NCBI RefSeq assembly: GCF_001949145.1
Contig: NW_019091528.1
Coordinates: 388,425-452,424, forward strand
Reading direction: 5' to 3'
Origin: Acanthaster planci
Taxonomy: Eukaryota; Echinodermata; Asteroidea; Valvatida; Acanthasteridae
Length of the DNA: 64,000 nt
A model generated the notes under the pieces. The model had not been told where the DNA came from. It ran no database searches and saw only the letters and a list, made by a program, of their open reading frames with translations. This document shows, in pieces, positions 1 to 12,583 of this stretch. A program made the translations under genes and the position numbers. The number at the start of each line of letters is the position of its first letter. Within the stretch, counting starts at the first letter, position 1.

Positions 1-689
1 AGTGCATACTTTTTTCTGTGTTCAAATTGTGAACCCAACATTAATTCAATGGAACATTTCATTCTCGCTGACATAAACAACAATGAATCACGCAAGGAAA
101 AAGATGAGGTCAGCAAGTAACTGGTAGTTAACAAAGCGTGTGCCCATTTGCCTTCCATGGTTTTAATACTTTTTGATCTTGGATCCGCCCATGTTCATGT
201 CACGATCAAAGAGCAGCGCAAGCAGTCACCTGTATATGCGGGGGGAGGGGTTTGCGCGTGATGTGCGCACAACGGTCTGTAAGCCTATTCCATTCATTAA
301 AAGGGGGTGTTCATAAGGAAATGTTTCGTTTAAAGTTCCAATCTCCTGCGTTTCCATTATCTACAAGGATTCTTGAAGAAATTGTTCTATTTTCAATATG
401 TACACCAGCTTTTGTTTCATGGAGATTCTAGAAAAGGATTCCCATGTCAGCTTCTCGGTCCAGCTATGGATCCTGCGTGCAAATACGTTTATAATACACA
501 CGCTGTGCTGTGATCTCCTCAAAATTAACACCGTAAATTCCATGCATAACAAAGATTAAATTTGTAAAACTCCCACGTTCAACATTGATTTTTTAATCTT
601 CCCAACTGAAGTCGTTTAAAGGCAATCCTTCCCTTCAACATGACCCTTTTTCCACTACATAAAAAATGAGTGATGCGTCCCATTCAAAT
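1..689. other. no gene seen
   Basis: AT-rich, non-coding in appearance. Only short open frames without recognisable domains are present, and no clear repeat was seen before the retrotransposon remnant that follows. Confidence 0.5.
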
Positions 690-697
690 TTTGTCCA

Positions 698-1087
698 TTG
701 CTTTTGGGAACGCGTATAGTCAACAAATTCTTCACGTTCGATCAAAACTTAGTCGAGTGGTTCAGGAGTTACCTTTCAAATCATCAACAATTCGTATCTG
801 TTAATGGTACTCACTCCTCTGTCGTTACAGTGCCTCACGGAGTTCCGCAAGGATCCATCCTGGGGCCACTTTTATTTTCCATCTATATATATGACTTTAT
901 TAAATCTTCTGACTTGTTTACCTTTATTTTATTTGCTGATGACAGTAACCTATTCTATAGTCACCCTAACATCAATACTCTTTATCGTAATGTTAATCTC
1001 GAGCTTACTAAAGTTTCAAACTGGCTTAAAGCAAATAGGTTGTCTCTTAATATTAAGAAGACTAACTATATGCTGTTAAATAAGTAA
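698..1087 (+). pseudogene. reverse transcriptase fragment, palm domain
   Basis: A 129-codon open stretch of the LINE remnant, with no true ATG (the frame opens at TTG). The motif PQGSILGPLLF is followed about 35 residues later by FADDSNLF, which holds the catalytic aspartates. A downstream block, WLKANRLSLNIKKTNYML, matches the conserved segment that follows the palm in LINE reverse transcriptases. The frame stops at TAA, although homologous sequence continues in other frames to about 1680. Confidence 0.85.
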
Positions 1088-1387
1088 AAAGCAACAGTAC
1101 GAAGTACCTGTAATCTTTATTGATGATGTACAAATTGAAAAATCCGACTGTGTCAAATTCTTAAATCTGTATATGGAACAGAATTTTTCATGGAAAAATA
1201 ATAATATTTGCACGACTGTTTAAAAAAAAATTGGAGTAAATTAAGCCACTCCTCCCTCAGAATGTACTATTTAAACTTTATAATACTTTCATTGTACCAT
1301 ATCTATCATATGGGTTATTAGCCTGGGGTAATTGTGAGGTTAGTTTAAGCAATAGAATACTGAAACTGCAAAAAAAGAGTTTTAAGA

Positions 1388-1678
1388 ATGATCCACTCTG
1401 CCGCCTACCTTGAACATAGCAGTCCGCTGTTTTATTTGTACAAAACTCTTAAAGTAAATGATATATATTTCCTTCAGCTTGGGATCCTCATGCACCAGTT
1501 AAACACCAAAAAATTACCTAAATCCGTTTGTTCTATGTTTATCAAAAATGAAGAAGTGCATCATCATTTCACCAGACAGCACATGGAACTTCATCATTCT
1601 TTTGCACGTACTACTCTTACACAAAATACAGTCAAGCAAGAGGGCCCCAGGCTGTGGAATTCCCTAGACACCTCTTAG
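1388..1678 (+). pseudogene. reverse transcriptase C-terminal fragment
   Basis: A 96-codon stretch with the layout of the LINE post-palm/thumb region: an HSSPLFYLYKTLKVNDIYFLQ-type block, a charged and His-rich stretch, then GPRLWNSL. It continues the same element as the fragment at 698-1087 but is separated from it by stop codons and frameshifts. The ATG at its start is fortuitous. Confidence 0.75.
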
Positions 1679-1984
1679 AGAACCTACAAACATTCAAGCG
1701 TAAATATAAAGCTAAACTACTAAATGGGTATTCAAATTCTACTCAACACCATTTAATTTTTGTGCCTTACAGGGTTACAAGGCTTAGTGTTTACGTGTCC
1801 TACTTTCTTCTTGTTTAATTGTTTGTCGTAACTATTGTATTGATCGTAATATTGTGTATTGTTCCTAATGGGATCCCTACGCGACAAGCACTGCTCTTAT
1901 GGGATCCCATCCACAACCATTTTCCTTTTTGTCATACGTTTACCGTCTATAATTAGGTGGAAAAATAAAGAATGAATAAATGAA

Positions 1985-2944
1985 ACTTACAGCGCGTGGA
2001 GATGAGATGCAGGACCACAACCAACCGTCGCACACAAATGCGTGTGCGGGCAACGCGTTGGCAAGTTAGCACGGTACGGTCAAAAAGGAATTGCAGGTAA
2101 ATATCTCTCCCGAAGACAACTTTGATCTCGAAAATCAACTTTTCTCATATAAGTGAGAGTCCCATATAAGAAATATATCATACGGGTTAAACACTCCGAG
2201 TCACAGTTGAATTGTCGGCTGTTCCTGGATCGTGGTCCATGTTCACGCAGCTAAGAAACTAAGGATATGCACGCCATCGCTTCACAATACTGAATGAAAA
2301 GAGTTTGAACGTAGGGGGCACTGTTCGCACAACACCCTCCCGTCCCCCCCCCCATGCACAAATCATGCGTGCGCGCATTTTAGCAATGAAGGCAACGAAC
2401 TTTATAGAGTATAAAACAAGAGCTCCACGGAAAGTTTAGGTGAGACGTTTGAAAATTGACGCACGAAACAGTTGAGCCACGACATCTTCCCGTTCGTTTA
2501 AGATCAGCATAGAAATTACAATTCCGTCACAACCTCGTCGTTTACTTTCAGAACACATTTAGGGCAAGCCGCAAAAAATGATGGCGCTGAAGTGCTCAGC
2601 TGAGTAACTGTAAAGTGCAATGTGGTCGTGTAACTCGAGAAGTGATGGTAACTGAGGCAGAGTGTGGGTTGTAGGCCAGCCCTTTGTGTGGCAAGGTGTG
2701 TCCTCAGGCAAGACACATCGCCGCAATTGCTTGTACCGTCCCAGGAATAACCTGGGAAGATGGCGTACCATTGTGTTTGGCTAGTAGTTTGCAAGGAAAT
2801 GGCAACATCGAGTTATACAGTCCTTGGGATGTTACAGAGATCCTTGATATGTTTGTGGGCCCGATGAGCAGGGGTAATAACGATTGGCACAATGATCAGC
2901 TAATTCAGTAGTCTGTGATAATTCAAATGCAGTTTCGTCATTTA
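1985..2944. other. intergenic, no gene seen
   Basis: Includes a C-homopolymer near 2345-2352 and several short open frames without recognisable domains. It may contain the 3' UTR of the minus-strand GPCR that ends at 2945, but I could not place a poly(A) signal with confidence. Confidence 0.45.
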
Positions 2945-4039
2945 CTATGGTAGATGCAACTCTGTATGCAATTGTGACGTATTTGTAGGTTTAATGACAA
3001 CGACTCTAATGTTTGCAGGATTTTCACGCACATTGGTTCTCAAAAATGTCGCTGTGGAAAATATTGTGCGCAACCACTTCCAACAAGAGCGCATTGTTTT
3101 CTTGAAAGCTTCTCGAAACGTGGCGTTCAGACCGCAATAAATCCATGGGTTACAGGCTGAATTTGCATACAGGAAACAGGTAGTCAGCATCTCAGTGGCA
3201 GCAACTGGCGTGAACGCCCTAAAGAGGATGGAAAGTACGTGAGTACAGCAGAAGGGGGCCCAGGTGATGCCATAGACCCCTAGCACGAGAGTAATCGTGG
3301 TGGTAGTGCGAAACCTCTCCACTTTCTGGCCGGTGAAACCCTGCGCAATACGGAGCACCAGGGCGTGGATGATACTGCGACGCCTTCTGACCGCTCGGAA
3401 GATGCAGAAGTACATGAACACCATATTGACAAAGGTGGTGAAAAAGACTAAAAAGACGAACACGAGGGTGAAAGTGTGCCCTTCTGGCCAACACACGAAC
3501 TGGTGAGGTGAGTACAGGTACTGACCCAAACCCAGAAATGGTAGCACTGCCACGGTGACGGCCAAAAGCCAGATTACAACCATGTACTTGACCACCGTCT
3601 CGACCGTGATCATGTGCATGTGTTTCAAGGGGTAGGCAATTGCTACGTAGCGCTCGTAACTCAGAGCAAACAGAGTGAACGAAGATCCAGAGAGACTCAG
3701 CACTCGCATGAACCCAACGGCCTGGCAGAAAACTGCCGAGTCTGGACTCCCTTGAGGACTGAGTGAGTCGTTGGAGGGGTTGACCACGTAGGGCAGAACA
3801 AAGCATCCAAGTGTGAGATCAAGCACTGCGAGATTGACCAAAAGGAGCCGCACCGTCGCCCTGAGTTGTCCTGCTCGTCCTAGCACGAGCAACACGAGCA
3901 AGTTTCCTGTGACCGTCAAAATCAGAAAAGATGTACTGAGCACCATGGAGATGCTCACTGCTATCCCTCGATCGTCTTGCTGGGATTCCATCGCAAAAAT
4001 GCCTTCGACGGAGTGCAGGCAACTCTGTAGAAGAGGCAA
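2945..4039 (-). CDS. class A (rhodopsin-like) G protein-coupled receptor, orphan
   Basis: A complete, intronless seven-transmembrane receptor of 364 codons. A second ATG at 3989-3991 (residue 17, MESQQDDRG) may be the true start, giving a 348-residue protein with a very short extracellular N-terminus. Class A landmarks are all visible. TM1 has GN (45-46), TM2 has LAVLD with the sodium-site Asp74, TM3 starts with Cys105 and ends in ERY (129-131, a DRY variant), and ECL2 has Cys183 to pair with Cys105. TM6 has TWAPF (Trp260, Pro262), TM7 has NPWIY (297-301), and helix 8 reads ATFREAFKKTM. The position usually called 3.32, seven residues after Cys105, is Arg112 rather than the Asp of amine receptors, so a monoamine ligand is unlikely. 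The polybasic RRRR in ICL3 suits G-protein coupling. The ligand is unknown. It acts in the plasma membrane. Confidence 0.93.
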   Translation of the reverse strand: MPLLQSCLHSVEGIFAMESQQDDRGIAVSISMVLSTSFLILTVTGNLLVLLVLGRAGQLRATVRLLLVNLAVLDLTLGCFVLPYVVNPSNDSLSPQGSPDSAVFCQAVGFMRVLSLSGSSFTLFALSYERYVAIAYPLKHMHMITVETVVKYMVVIWLLAVTVAVLPFLGLGQYLYSPHQFVCWPEGHTFTLVFVFLVFFTTFVNMVFMYFCIFRAVRRRRSIIHALVLRIAQGFTGQKVERFRTTTTITLVLGVYGITWAPFCCTHVLSILFRAFTPVAATEMLTTCFLYANSACNPWIYCGLNATFREAFKKTMRSCWKWLRTIFSTATFLRTNVRENPANIRVVVIKPTNTSQLHTELHLP

Positions 4040-7000
4040 GCTACTTGCGGTATAGAGAAAGAAAACATTGACTGGTTGGCTTCGGTTTTAGCTCAATGGA
4101 AGTAACCCGTTCAAGTTTCATTCTGTGAAACTCAGTGAAAAGAAATGCACCCAGCAAAGCCGTCGTCCGGGTAACACGCATAATTCCACAGACTGTAGTC
4201 CACTAAAAAAAAACTTCCCGACGTTGCCAGTGTCTGCTGGAAAATCAAAAAGGAAACTGAAATGCATCATCATCAGTGTCTGTTCTGGATGTGGAAATGT
4301 CTTCCCTCGTGGACAGTATTGGAGGGAAACAAATCCAGCATTAGTTCCCCGTAAAAGGATTGTAGCAGCGATAGTGCATTTCCATTATCCGTTTGGTGGA
4401 AGGCTTTGCTGGTAAATTGCCTACTCCCGCTTTTCCTCACACTATATTCACCATGGTAACCGCGGATTCATAATCAGCAGTAACCGATGTTCCAAACCCA
4501 GTAAATCTCTGACACCTTGGTTTTATCTTGGTGACCAGGTGCGTGCCGTACAACACTTTCAATCACATTTTCTTACGTGTGCAATCCAAGAAGACTATAT
4601 AACATGAGAGTTCTTTCCTGTGCAATGATTTCTCTTGTTTGATGTTTTGAAGGAGATCTGACAGGCGAACGAACCTCAGGAAAAATAAATAATATACCTC
4701 AGCGGCCCGTGACAAGCATTTCTCGGAGAGCCTGAGTTAATTACTTGATAAGGGAATTCAATTACAACACAAAAAAGCCATGTTTAAATAAGTGGATGGC
4801 AGTTGCCATGGTGATTTTTGCATTCATTAGTCTGACGCACGAGCTTTTCACAAAACTCACGGGACATACGCATCTCTCGGGATGTAGCGTTCTATCAACA
4901 CGCGCGCATCCTAAGTTACAAGCCGAAAACAATTCCGAAGTGCACTTGAACGCGACATGTCAGGACAAAGCAAACTGAGACAGAAAAGGACGTTTAAGCC
5001 ACAGTGATTGGATTTTCCCGAGAGCAAATCTGCAGACTTGTAATAAACCTGTGTATATTTACAGGCCAGGAGTGGCTGCAAAAACTATTGGCTGTACAAA
5101 GAAGCTGAAATTGAAAGTTGCAGGTAGGTAACTACCATGCAGCAGAATCTAAAGATAAATTCAAAACAATCAGGAAAAGTTAAAAACTTCCAAGAGGGCA
5201 AATCTCAAAGCCCATTTCACCATATTTTTCTTGGGTTCATTTCTTGGATAGTGATTCCGATCGATGACTTCAATTTTACAAGAACTTTTCCTTCTGAAGA
5301 TAGTCTCAAAGTTAAATTAATCGTCAATTTAGACAAAATGTTGCGTGCACTTAATTGCTAAAAAGAGCTATTTCAGGCCGCAGCTTTCTTACTTCATTTC
5401 ACACAAAGCTCCTAGATCGATGGCCACAAAAGGCTCTCAAAAACGGAGTCTACGTGCAAGGACATTACCATTTCGTTGGCTTTGGCAACTGAAGGCTGTT
5501 TACCGACTGGCAGCATAAAAAGAGGATACGGTAAACCTGACAGGACACGTTATCTTTTCCATTTTTCACAAAATTTACGATATGGACTTATTCGAAATAT
5601 TTCTATGCAAAACCCCTCTAAGTATCCAAATTCTTTTTGTGCAATACAACTAACGTGCCCAGCCTTTTAATCGAACGCCCTCACACGAACTGGTCCCGGG
5701 ACGGATTCTACGGTGGCCTGAATCGAACATGTGGTCCTTCTCCGAAATAACCAATGTTCCACAGTTGAGATATCTTGTCACTTCCACCCCTGAAAGTTTG
5801 AGACATCTATCTATAGCAACTCTCCTGTTGTTGATCGCACAAAGTTATCGGGATCCACTGGTACTTTTCAGCAAGTGTAAATCCGACGTGGTCATGTCTT
5901 TCCACCTTTAGTGTGAACTTTTCACCTTCACCAAGCGTTCGTATACCCCGTTTTTCACAGTGCATTGTGTAATCCCTTAGAGTCAATACACGTGCACTCG
6001 TGGAACCACGCTTCAATCACCGAAATCATATCACTGAGATCAAGAGGTCTTTCGGAAAATTGCCTGGATTACGCCAGAAATGATTACGGAAAAGCCGGTG
6101 CTACACCTGATCATACTGCACTGAGCACGCGAGGAACGGATCGTTATGAGTTATGTTTGGCATTAGTGTCTTGGTTTAGGCATGAATATATTATTAACTA
6201 TTTCCTGACTTATTGTGCAAACAATAGCTTTTCAAATCAAATTGAATCTTGGGCATTTAAAAAAATCTCTGTGGACTTGAATGATATCAGTAACAAAAAA
6301 AACTGAGTGCATGTAATTGACAAAGTTGAAAGACTTGTTTATGTTTTTCAGGAATTTATCAATAAATCCTCAATGCTTAACACGATTCCCTTGCCTGACA
6401 AATGAATCCTACGTCCTTCAGTGAAAGAGTGTTCACCCATGTTCTCATCATCTCACATAATTTGTTCCAGGCAAAACATTTACCAAATTTTGTGAAGGTT
6501 AGTTTCAACAGCTGTCCTTTACTGATGTGAGAACCATTTTAAAGAAATTCCGAGGTGATATAAAATCTGCGATATCCATAAGAATGGAGTGACTCAAGGT
6601 CTGTCGGTTTTTAAGGTGAAATGAATATAGGTCAGTCAATTTATCCCATGGCTCCAAACTGTTCTTTTCTTAATCTGCACAAATGAGCCTCGGTTTTGGC
6701 TCCATCTCGTTTTTTCCGTCAGTCATCCGTGATGGGCAATTTCATTGGCTAGCTATTCGACACGAGAGACAAGGATGGGGAAAATTAACCCTAGAGTCCA
6801 ACGTTAGCAATTTGATCTTCCTCACGCAAAATGAGAAAAAAAATGAGATTGATACCCTATGGTATGAACGAAAGCTTTTCAACGGCTATGTATTTTCCAG
6901 TTGTCTCACTGGACACGAGAAGCGAACTCGTCACATTCATTAGGATAAATTTATGGAAGTAAAAGAAGCTGCCATTGATATAAGATTATTGGCAGCATGC

Positions 7001-10000
7001 CAGCGTCTGTGTGCCTCGTGCACTATGGATAAAAATGATGGGATAAAAGTAATAGTAATGCAAACTTTTTATTTCATTTCTTCAATTCATTTGGCCCCTA
7101 ATTCGTTTCTTTATTAAAGCTGGTCACACTTCAGGCAGCGAAACTCGCCGGAGCTGATACGTGATTAACTTGTTTCCCCAAATCGCCATTTTCGCCACCA
7201 GACACTTGCGCGAAACATTTCGTTGCTCTGCAAACACAGCGAGATTCTCATAGGTTTGTTCGTGAAACGTCCAAGAATTCAATTCAGGCAGCAAATTCTA
7301 AAGTTGGCATCACAACCGAGTCATGAGCCAAGGGGGCAGGTCAGAGCAGCCCGTATACATGTATATTGCAGGGCACCGGTAACAAAACAAGCGACAACGT
7401 GTAGTACAAACACAGCGGCGTACACAAGAGGTCTCATTTTATTGCAAATCAACCATCTAAATTGTTCCTTGCGCCAGACATTCAGGATGCACATTGTAAA
7501 ATGCTTGAGCAGTGAGACAGTTCAAGAGATGGGCTAACCTTGAAAATGAATTTGTGTCGCGAAGGCCGATTTAAGCCTATACTAGATTACTTCTACACAA
7601 GTAAATATCGACTTCAACCTGCGGGTCACGCCATCAGTTCGTGTTTCCGCTGAATGGGGCAGCATCGTGTGACCTCTGTACTACTGCATTTTATTAATCG
7701 TGTGAATCGACTTTTATCATGGGGGGGCATATGTTTAGTTTAACCATCATTGTATTATAATGATGGAAATTACCCTGATTATGGAATCGCTAAATGGAAC
7801 CCATTTCAAACTTCAAAATTGGTGAATAGAGCCGTAGTTTCTTCCTCGACAGCTCTCTACCTCAGTCCCTCCATTTTCAAAATATTTTTAGATTCCCCTG
7901 AGTGATCAAGAACAGTGCATAGTTTGGCATACTTCCAGCACGAAGCGTATTGTTGAGTTTATATATGTTTGAATTTATCTTGGGTGTCTCGTATACAAGA
8001 CCAGATCCGAAGTTTCGGAGGCCAGATTTGTTTAGGAGCCCAAATTTAGAAATAAATATTTAAAAAAAAACCTTCCTGGCCTTTCTGAGACATGAAGCTA
8101 AAATTGGAGATTGCTGTAAACATTGGGTTGGAGGGGAAAGAGATAACCCCAGAATTGGCTTTCTCTCAGTTTTAGAAGAAAAAAAATTCTCCCTTTGACC
8201 CCATACTCCCTGATCAGCCGATGTACATGTACTCGTGATTTTTTTCTGTATTCGCACAAATTTTTACACTGCAAAAAGTTGTTTAGAATTAGTTAACCAC
8301 ACTTTCGAACAATTTCCCACTCTGTTGGCAACTGTTTTTAATTTTTTTTATGTTAAACACTAAACATGTTTGCAATACCGATGGTCAGTTTTCAGCAAGT
8401 TGAGCTTAGATGTTGAGGAATTGCAGACAAAATAATGTTTAGCTTGTCATGATAGAAAATTGTTTTTTAATCCCATTGTTGTCATGTTGTTTGTGCATGT
8501 ACCGATGAAATAATGCTTACATTGATGAAACATTTGGCGTATTCTTTAAAAAGGGACTTTTCAAGGGTTGTGCAAACAGGTACCCTGAAAAAAAAACTTT
8601 TAAAATTCCAAGCAAACTTCCTCATCACAAGAAAAAGCAGCCCCAGTACTCTCTTAATAACACAACTAAGCAAAACGTATTTTGTTTTCGGCTTCATGCA
8701 AAGAAGGATGTACAAACGAGCTCGGAGAAACTGACCCTCACGTCCTATGTATAGAATGTTTACTTGCAAAATATATCTCTCGCTGTGTATTGTAACCAGT
8801 TCAAATACTGTGCTCAGTTATTGTTATTAAGATATCGACTGAATGCCCCATTTTGAATTGCCCAGTAACTTTGTCGGTATTGTAAAAATCTGGCGTTACG
8901 TGTGGTATGATTTACTGTGGTTGTAGAACTATCACATGCACACCACATGGAAGGACTTAAGTGAACTTCAGCAGGGCGGTGCCGTTAAGGTTAAGCCAAA
9001 CACCAGGGGCAAATGTGATCCGATATCATTCAAGTTCAGAAATAGAACCGGTGTATGCAATATGCAGGTCAAAATACACATTTTTGACGTGTGCGTGTGA
9101 AACGTGCTTCGTGGCAGCTTGATTTTTAACCAGAAAAATGAAACTAAAGTTCAAAAGCCTATCATACATTCGGTGTGATGGTTGAAATCTATATAGGCCT
9201 AAGCAAAAGCAGATTATAAAGTCGCACTTAATGGAAGTGATCACCTACTTCACATGTACGACCTAAGTAAGGTTTACGTCGTGAACACCGCGATTCCTTG
9301 AATATTAAATCATGCACCAGTGAGTGATGAAGTACCGGCACTAATGTGAGTGATCACTTTTTTAAGTGTCCCACACGCTGTGCCATTCTTTTTATTCGGT
9401 GATAAATTTACTTTTTGCCACTTTGAGATTAAATCACAAGATGAGGCTTTGAAGTCACTATAAGTAATAGTACGGTACATTTAGTCCCTCGGTATCGTTT
9501 CGACGTTGCATTTACAATCCAGATGGCTTCCCGAGTTCAGTGAAGTATACAAGTCTTGGTTCTAGGAGAGCAAATTTGGACCTTTTTTCATAAAAACGAT
9601 TGTCCTTTTTTTTAATCTGTGAAAAATCCAATCCTAAATAAAGCAGGAAGCACTGTTTCTAAAATGCTGGCAATGTCAATTCCTTCCACATATTTGGTAA
9701 AAATGTCTGGAAGGGGGAACTTCCCCCTCCCCATGCGCCCAGTAAGAGTTCGCTCGTATCAGGGATCCAATTTCGCTCTGAAATTTCCCCTTTGCTTGAC
9801 AATCCACAGAAATGTGAAAGGACACTCCATGAAGCAGCCCGACGTCGTAGAACAGGACCGCCTCCGGACGAAATAAGCACCAATGGTCCTTGCCATGCTT
9901 CCCCGTTATAAGATGACATGCGAACATGTAAACCAAACTTCTTTCTTGCCGAAACCGAGGTTTTTCGACATTTCGACACCATTACTGCAAAGTCTGGATG

Positions 10001-11482
10001 TGCTGTTTTCGTGACACGTCAAGCTTTAAAGGGTATTAAAAATCTTAAAGTTTTTACCTAAACCGTGCGCAGGGAAATGTGGTCACAGTTACACAGACAA
10101 GGGTGTCGAGTTCATGTAAGAGTGATAACAAGAAATATATAAATGTACAGGTAGGTATACGTTTTATCCACATAGGTCGAAGTTTTGGGAAACGGGTGAT
10201 AAAGTATGGGCTCAGGACGGAACGGATTAAGCCCTCAGACGGTGAATAGGTCGAAAACAGGTCTTTTCAAAATTGACTCCACCTTGTTTCAAGTCACGCA
10301 AGTGCGAGTAGTTTGTGCCCAAAGCGCAGTAACGCAGTGACCACAAGAAAACAATGGAGCTGTGAAAGCAGTCCAAAATGTTGTTTTTACACCTTTGTAA
10401 AATCTTGAAAAGACGAGTCGGGTTCCATACCGACATGTCGTGTTTGTGTAAAGCACCATCGCTTGCAAAATGACGAACCAAGGAAACTGAAACATTAGTT
10501 ATTCAATATTTTAATGAACTACTTAAGAATAAAATTTGCATTACTTTGAAACAGACATAATGTAAGGATGAATTTAAAATGTTGAATTTTTCAAAGATCT
10601 AGTGAATGCAGAGGCAAAATTTCACCGACCTCTCCATACACAACAGCTCTGCGATTTTGTAGCAGTCCATGTGGTTATGATAAAACAATCCACGTTTTTG
10701 CAAAGCGGCACAGACACTTCGATAGTCATGTTATACAATCTGCTACGAAACAGTCAAATCTACAATGTGACCCGCTCTGTGAGGATGAGTCACGTCACTA
10801 AAGCCACTTTGGAGTTCAAGGCCTTTGAAAGAATTTTGCACTCTGTTTAAAATTAAGCAATAGAAATCCTCAACATTTCAATATCTACACAACGTCCATT
10901 TTCATTGTACCAAACTGAATGACACATCAAAGAGAGAGCTCAAATTCCTCAATCTAATACAAAGTGAAACTCAAAAGTAGCTCCGGAGACTTGCGACTCA
11001 TTTTTACAGAGCGGGTCACAAATACAGTCCAGACAAAGTTCAAATAAGGTCTTCGTGGCAACAAATTATTTCAGCTACAGTACCTGTATTACACAGTGTA
11101 CATGAAATGACAAAACCTATAGGTTAAAACGCACAGTCACCCCTTCAACTGTTTTCAAAACAAAACCCACATCGGCAGGCATCTATGACAACGGAAAGCT
11201 AAATACAGTGTGTCTGCTTTTCAAAATGTTTGTCACATTCTCTGCAAGGAGTCATGTTTAAAAGAGTTGAGAAACAGTTGTGTTACATAGTTATTAAATT
11301 ATGTCGTGCTTAAAAATATAAAGCTTACTTTTGTAGTAAAAAGTCAGCATGTGGATTAGCTGTACATCATAAAAACAATTTTTTAACAAACCTTGTAAAA
11401 CTATTTTCAATGCGTTTTTAATAGTATTTTCTACAGTCCTGATGCGGTGACTGAGTCACCTCATTGTCTGCCTTATAACCAG
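4040..11482. other. intergenic region, no supported gene
   Basis: About 7.4 kb between the GPCR and the phosphate transporter, which is also on the minus strand. Open frames are all short, lack recognisable domains and have no convincing splice partners. The part nearest 11.4 kb probably includes 3' UTR of the transporter. I saw no RNA gene or autonomous transposon here. Confidence 0.45.
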
Positions 11483-11636
11483 GCAAGATATGGGACGGAG
11501 GGGTATCCCCCCTTACGTGTCCAATCCCTATACACACTCTAGACTATTGTTACCTAACACATCCCCCTCGAAGTCTGATTCCCATCAAACAATGACCAAC
11601 ACAAAGGCGGGGGGTTCTCTCCGTCCCATATCTTGC
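11483..11636. repeat. foldback (inverted-repeat) element just 3' of the phosphate transporter stop
   Basis: Two arms of about 30 bp, 11483-11512 and 11607-11636, are inverted copies. Both arms share gcaagatatgggacggag read inwards, followed by a C-run (left) and its complement (right). The outer 18 bp of each arm match exactly. The ~94-bp loop is unrelated. The size and structure fit a short MITE. It lies 44 bp beyond the transporter stop codon (11681-11683, minus strand), so it is probably transcribed in the 3' UTR and would form a hairpin. Confidence 0.75.
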
Positions 11637-11680
11637 TTCGAATGGTCAGCCTCGCACACATTTCACATTTCTGCCTCGAT

Positions 11681-12583
11681 TTATACCGCATCAAAAGCCG
11701 GGTTGTCTACTGGAGTGGCCTTATGTTGTTCTTTGTTGAGTTCAGTAGTGTCCTGCGCCTTCTTTCTCCTGGCCAAATTCTTTTTGATGCAGGAGCAGCT
11801 CAGAAGGCGATCGAGGGGCTCCAGGGAGTGGAGAGGTTTAGGAAGGAACTCCCAGCTACGGAGGAACTTGGGAAGGATGCGGGGGAATTTCCGCTGGAGG
11901 ATGTTGATAACTACGATCAGGATAAGGAAGACGAGAATAGGGATACCGACTGCAAGGAGGGGGACAATACCCGCGATGGACAAGCCGAAGACAATTGCCG
12001 GGGCCACGAAGAAGAGCAGGAGGAGATAGAAGATGGCAAACCATCGGTAAGAGGCAGTTGTGTTTCCCAGCGTCTTCGCAAGAAAAATCGGCACTTTCCT
12101 CATGAAGGGGATCGGGTACCAGATGATGATGCCGGAGATGTTGAAGAAGAGGTGGCAGAGCGAGATCTGCAACGCGTTACGCAGTGACCCACCCGAGGAG
12201 GCTAAGGCGGCCAAGATGCCGGTCGCCGTGGTGCCGATGTTGGCGCCCAGGGTTCAGCGGGTACATGCGCTCCATCGTGATCACGCCGATGCCGACCAGC
12301 GGGGTGATGGCCGAGGTGAATATGGAGCTGCTCTGCACGACAAATGTCAGCACTGCCCCGATCAGGATGGCCAAGTAGCCGGTCAAGAATGACAAGTGCC
12401 CGGGGAAGTCGGCGTTGATGAACTTTTTGATGAGGACGGCAATGCCCCCCCTCAGCATAGAGTGGAGAAGTTTGACAATGGCAAAGAGGCAGACGAAGAG
12501 GATGATGATCGAGACAGCCAGCATGATGAGTCCAACCTCGGTGTCGGTCATGGTGGTATGGGCAAACAGGTGATTGTAGGAGC
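11681..12583 (-). CDS. slc34: SLC34 exon 5 (second transport repeat and C-terminus), frameshifted
   Basis: The acceptor attacag precedes gctcctac, joining phase 1 from exon 4 to give C-S-Y-N-H-L-F. The exon encodes the second QSSS repeat, the following helices and a basic cytoplasmic tail ending NPAFDAV at a TAA (11683-11681). The first part is open in one frame to about 12250 (residues MERMYPL). From there the homology continues only in another frame (ANIGTTATG...). On the plus strand the site reads 'caggg tt cagcgg'. Removing one of the two T bases restores the reading, so this is either an assembly/base-call error or a disabling mutation. The rest of the exon is free of stops, which favours an error. 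Confidence 0.88.

Larger units (their letters stand above)
690..1984 (+). mobile_element. decayed, 5'-truncated non-LTR retrotransposon (CR1/L2-like reverse transcriptase)
   Basis: The 3' part of a non-LTR (LINE) element. The first open piece (698-1087) carries the reverse transcriptase palm motifs VPQGSILGPLLF and the catalytic FADD box. After stops and frame changes, the same protein continues in pieces: VKFLNLY and NFSWKN near 1145-1200, a PYLSYGLLAWGN block near 1300-1335, and a C-terminal piece (1388-1678) ending in the typical GPRLWNSL motif. The element ends in an A/T-rich tail (aataaagaatgaataaat, about 1963-1981), like the short simple-repeat 3' ends of CR1/L2-type LINEs. The endonuclease and the N-terminal half of the reverse transcriptase are absent. 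Internal stops show that it is dead. The clade is inferred from motif style only and could be another CR1-superclade lineage. Confidence 0.88.

Noticed and set aside
5700-5790. Possible tRNA on the minus strand (gttcgattcaggcc)
   Set aside because: A T-arm-like word is present, but no pairing acceptor stem, D-arm or anticodon arm could be found.
5807-6016. Minus-strand frame of 69 codons in the 4-11 kb intergenic region
   Set aside because: Looks somewhat protein-like in composition but has no recognisable motif or splice partner.
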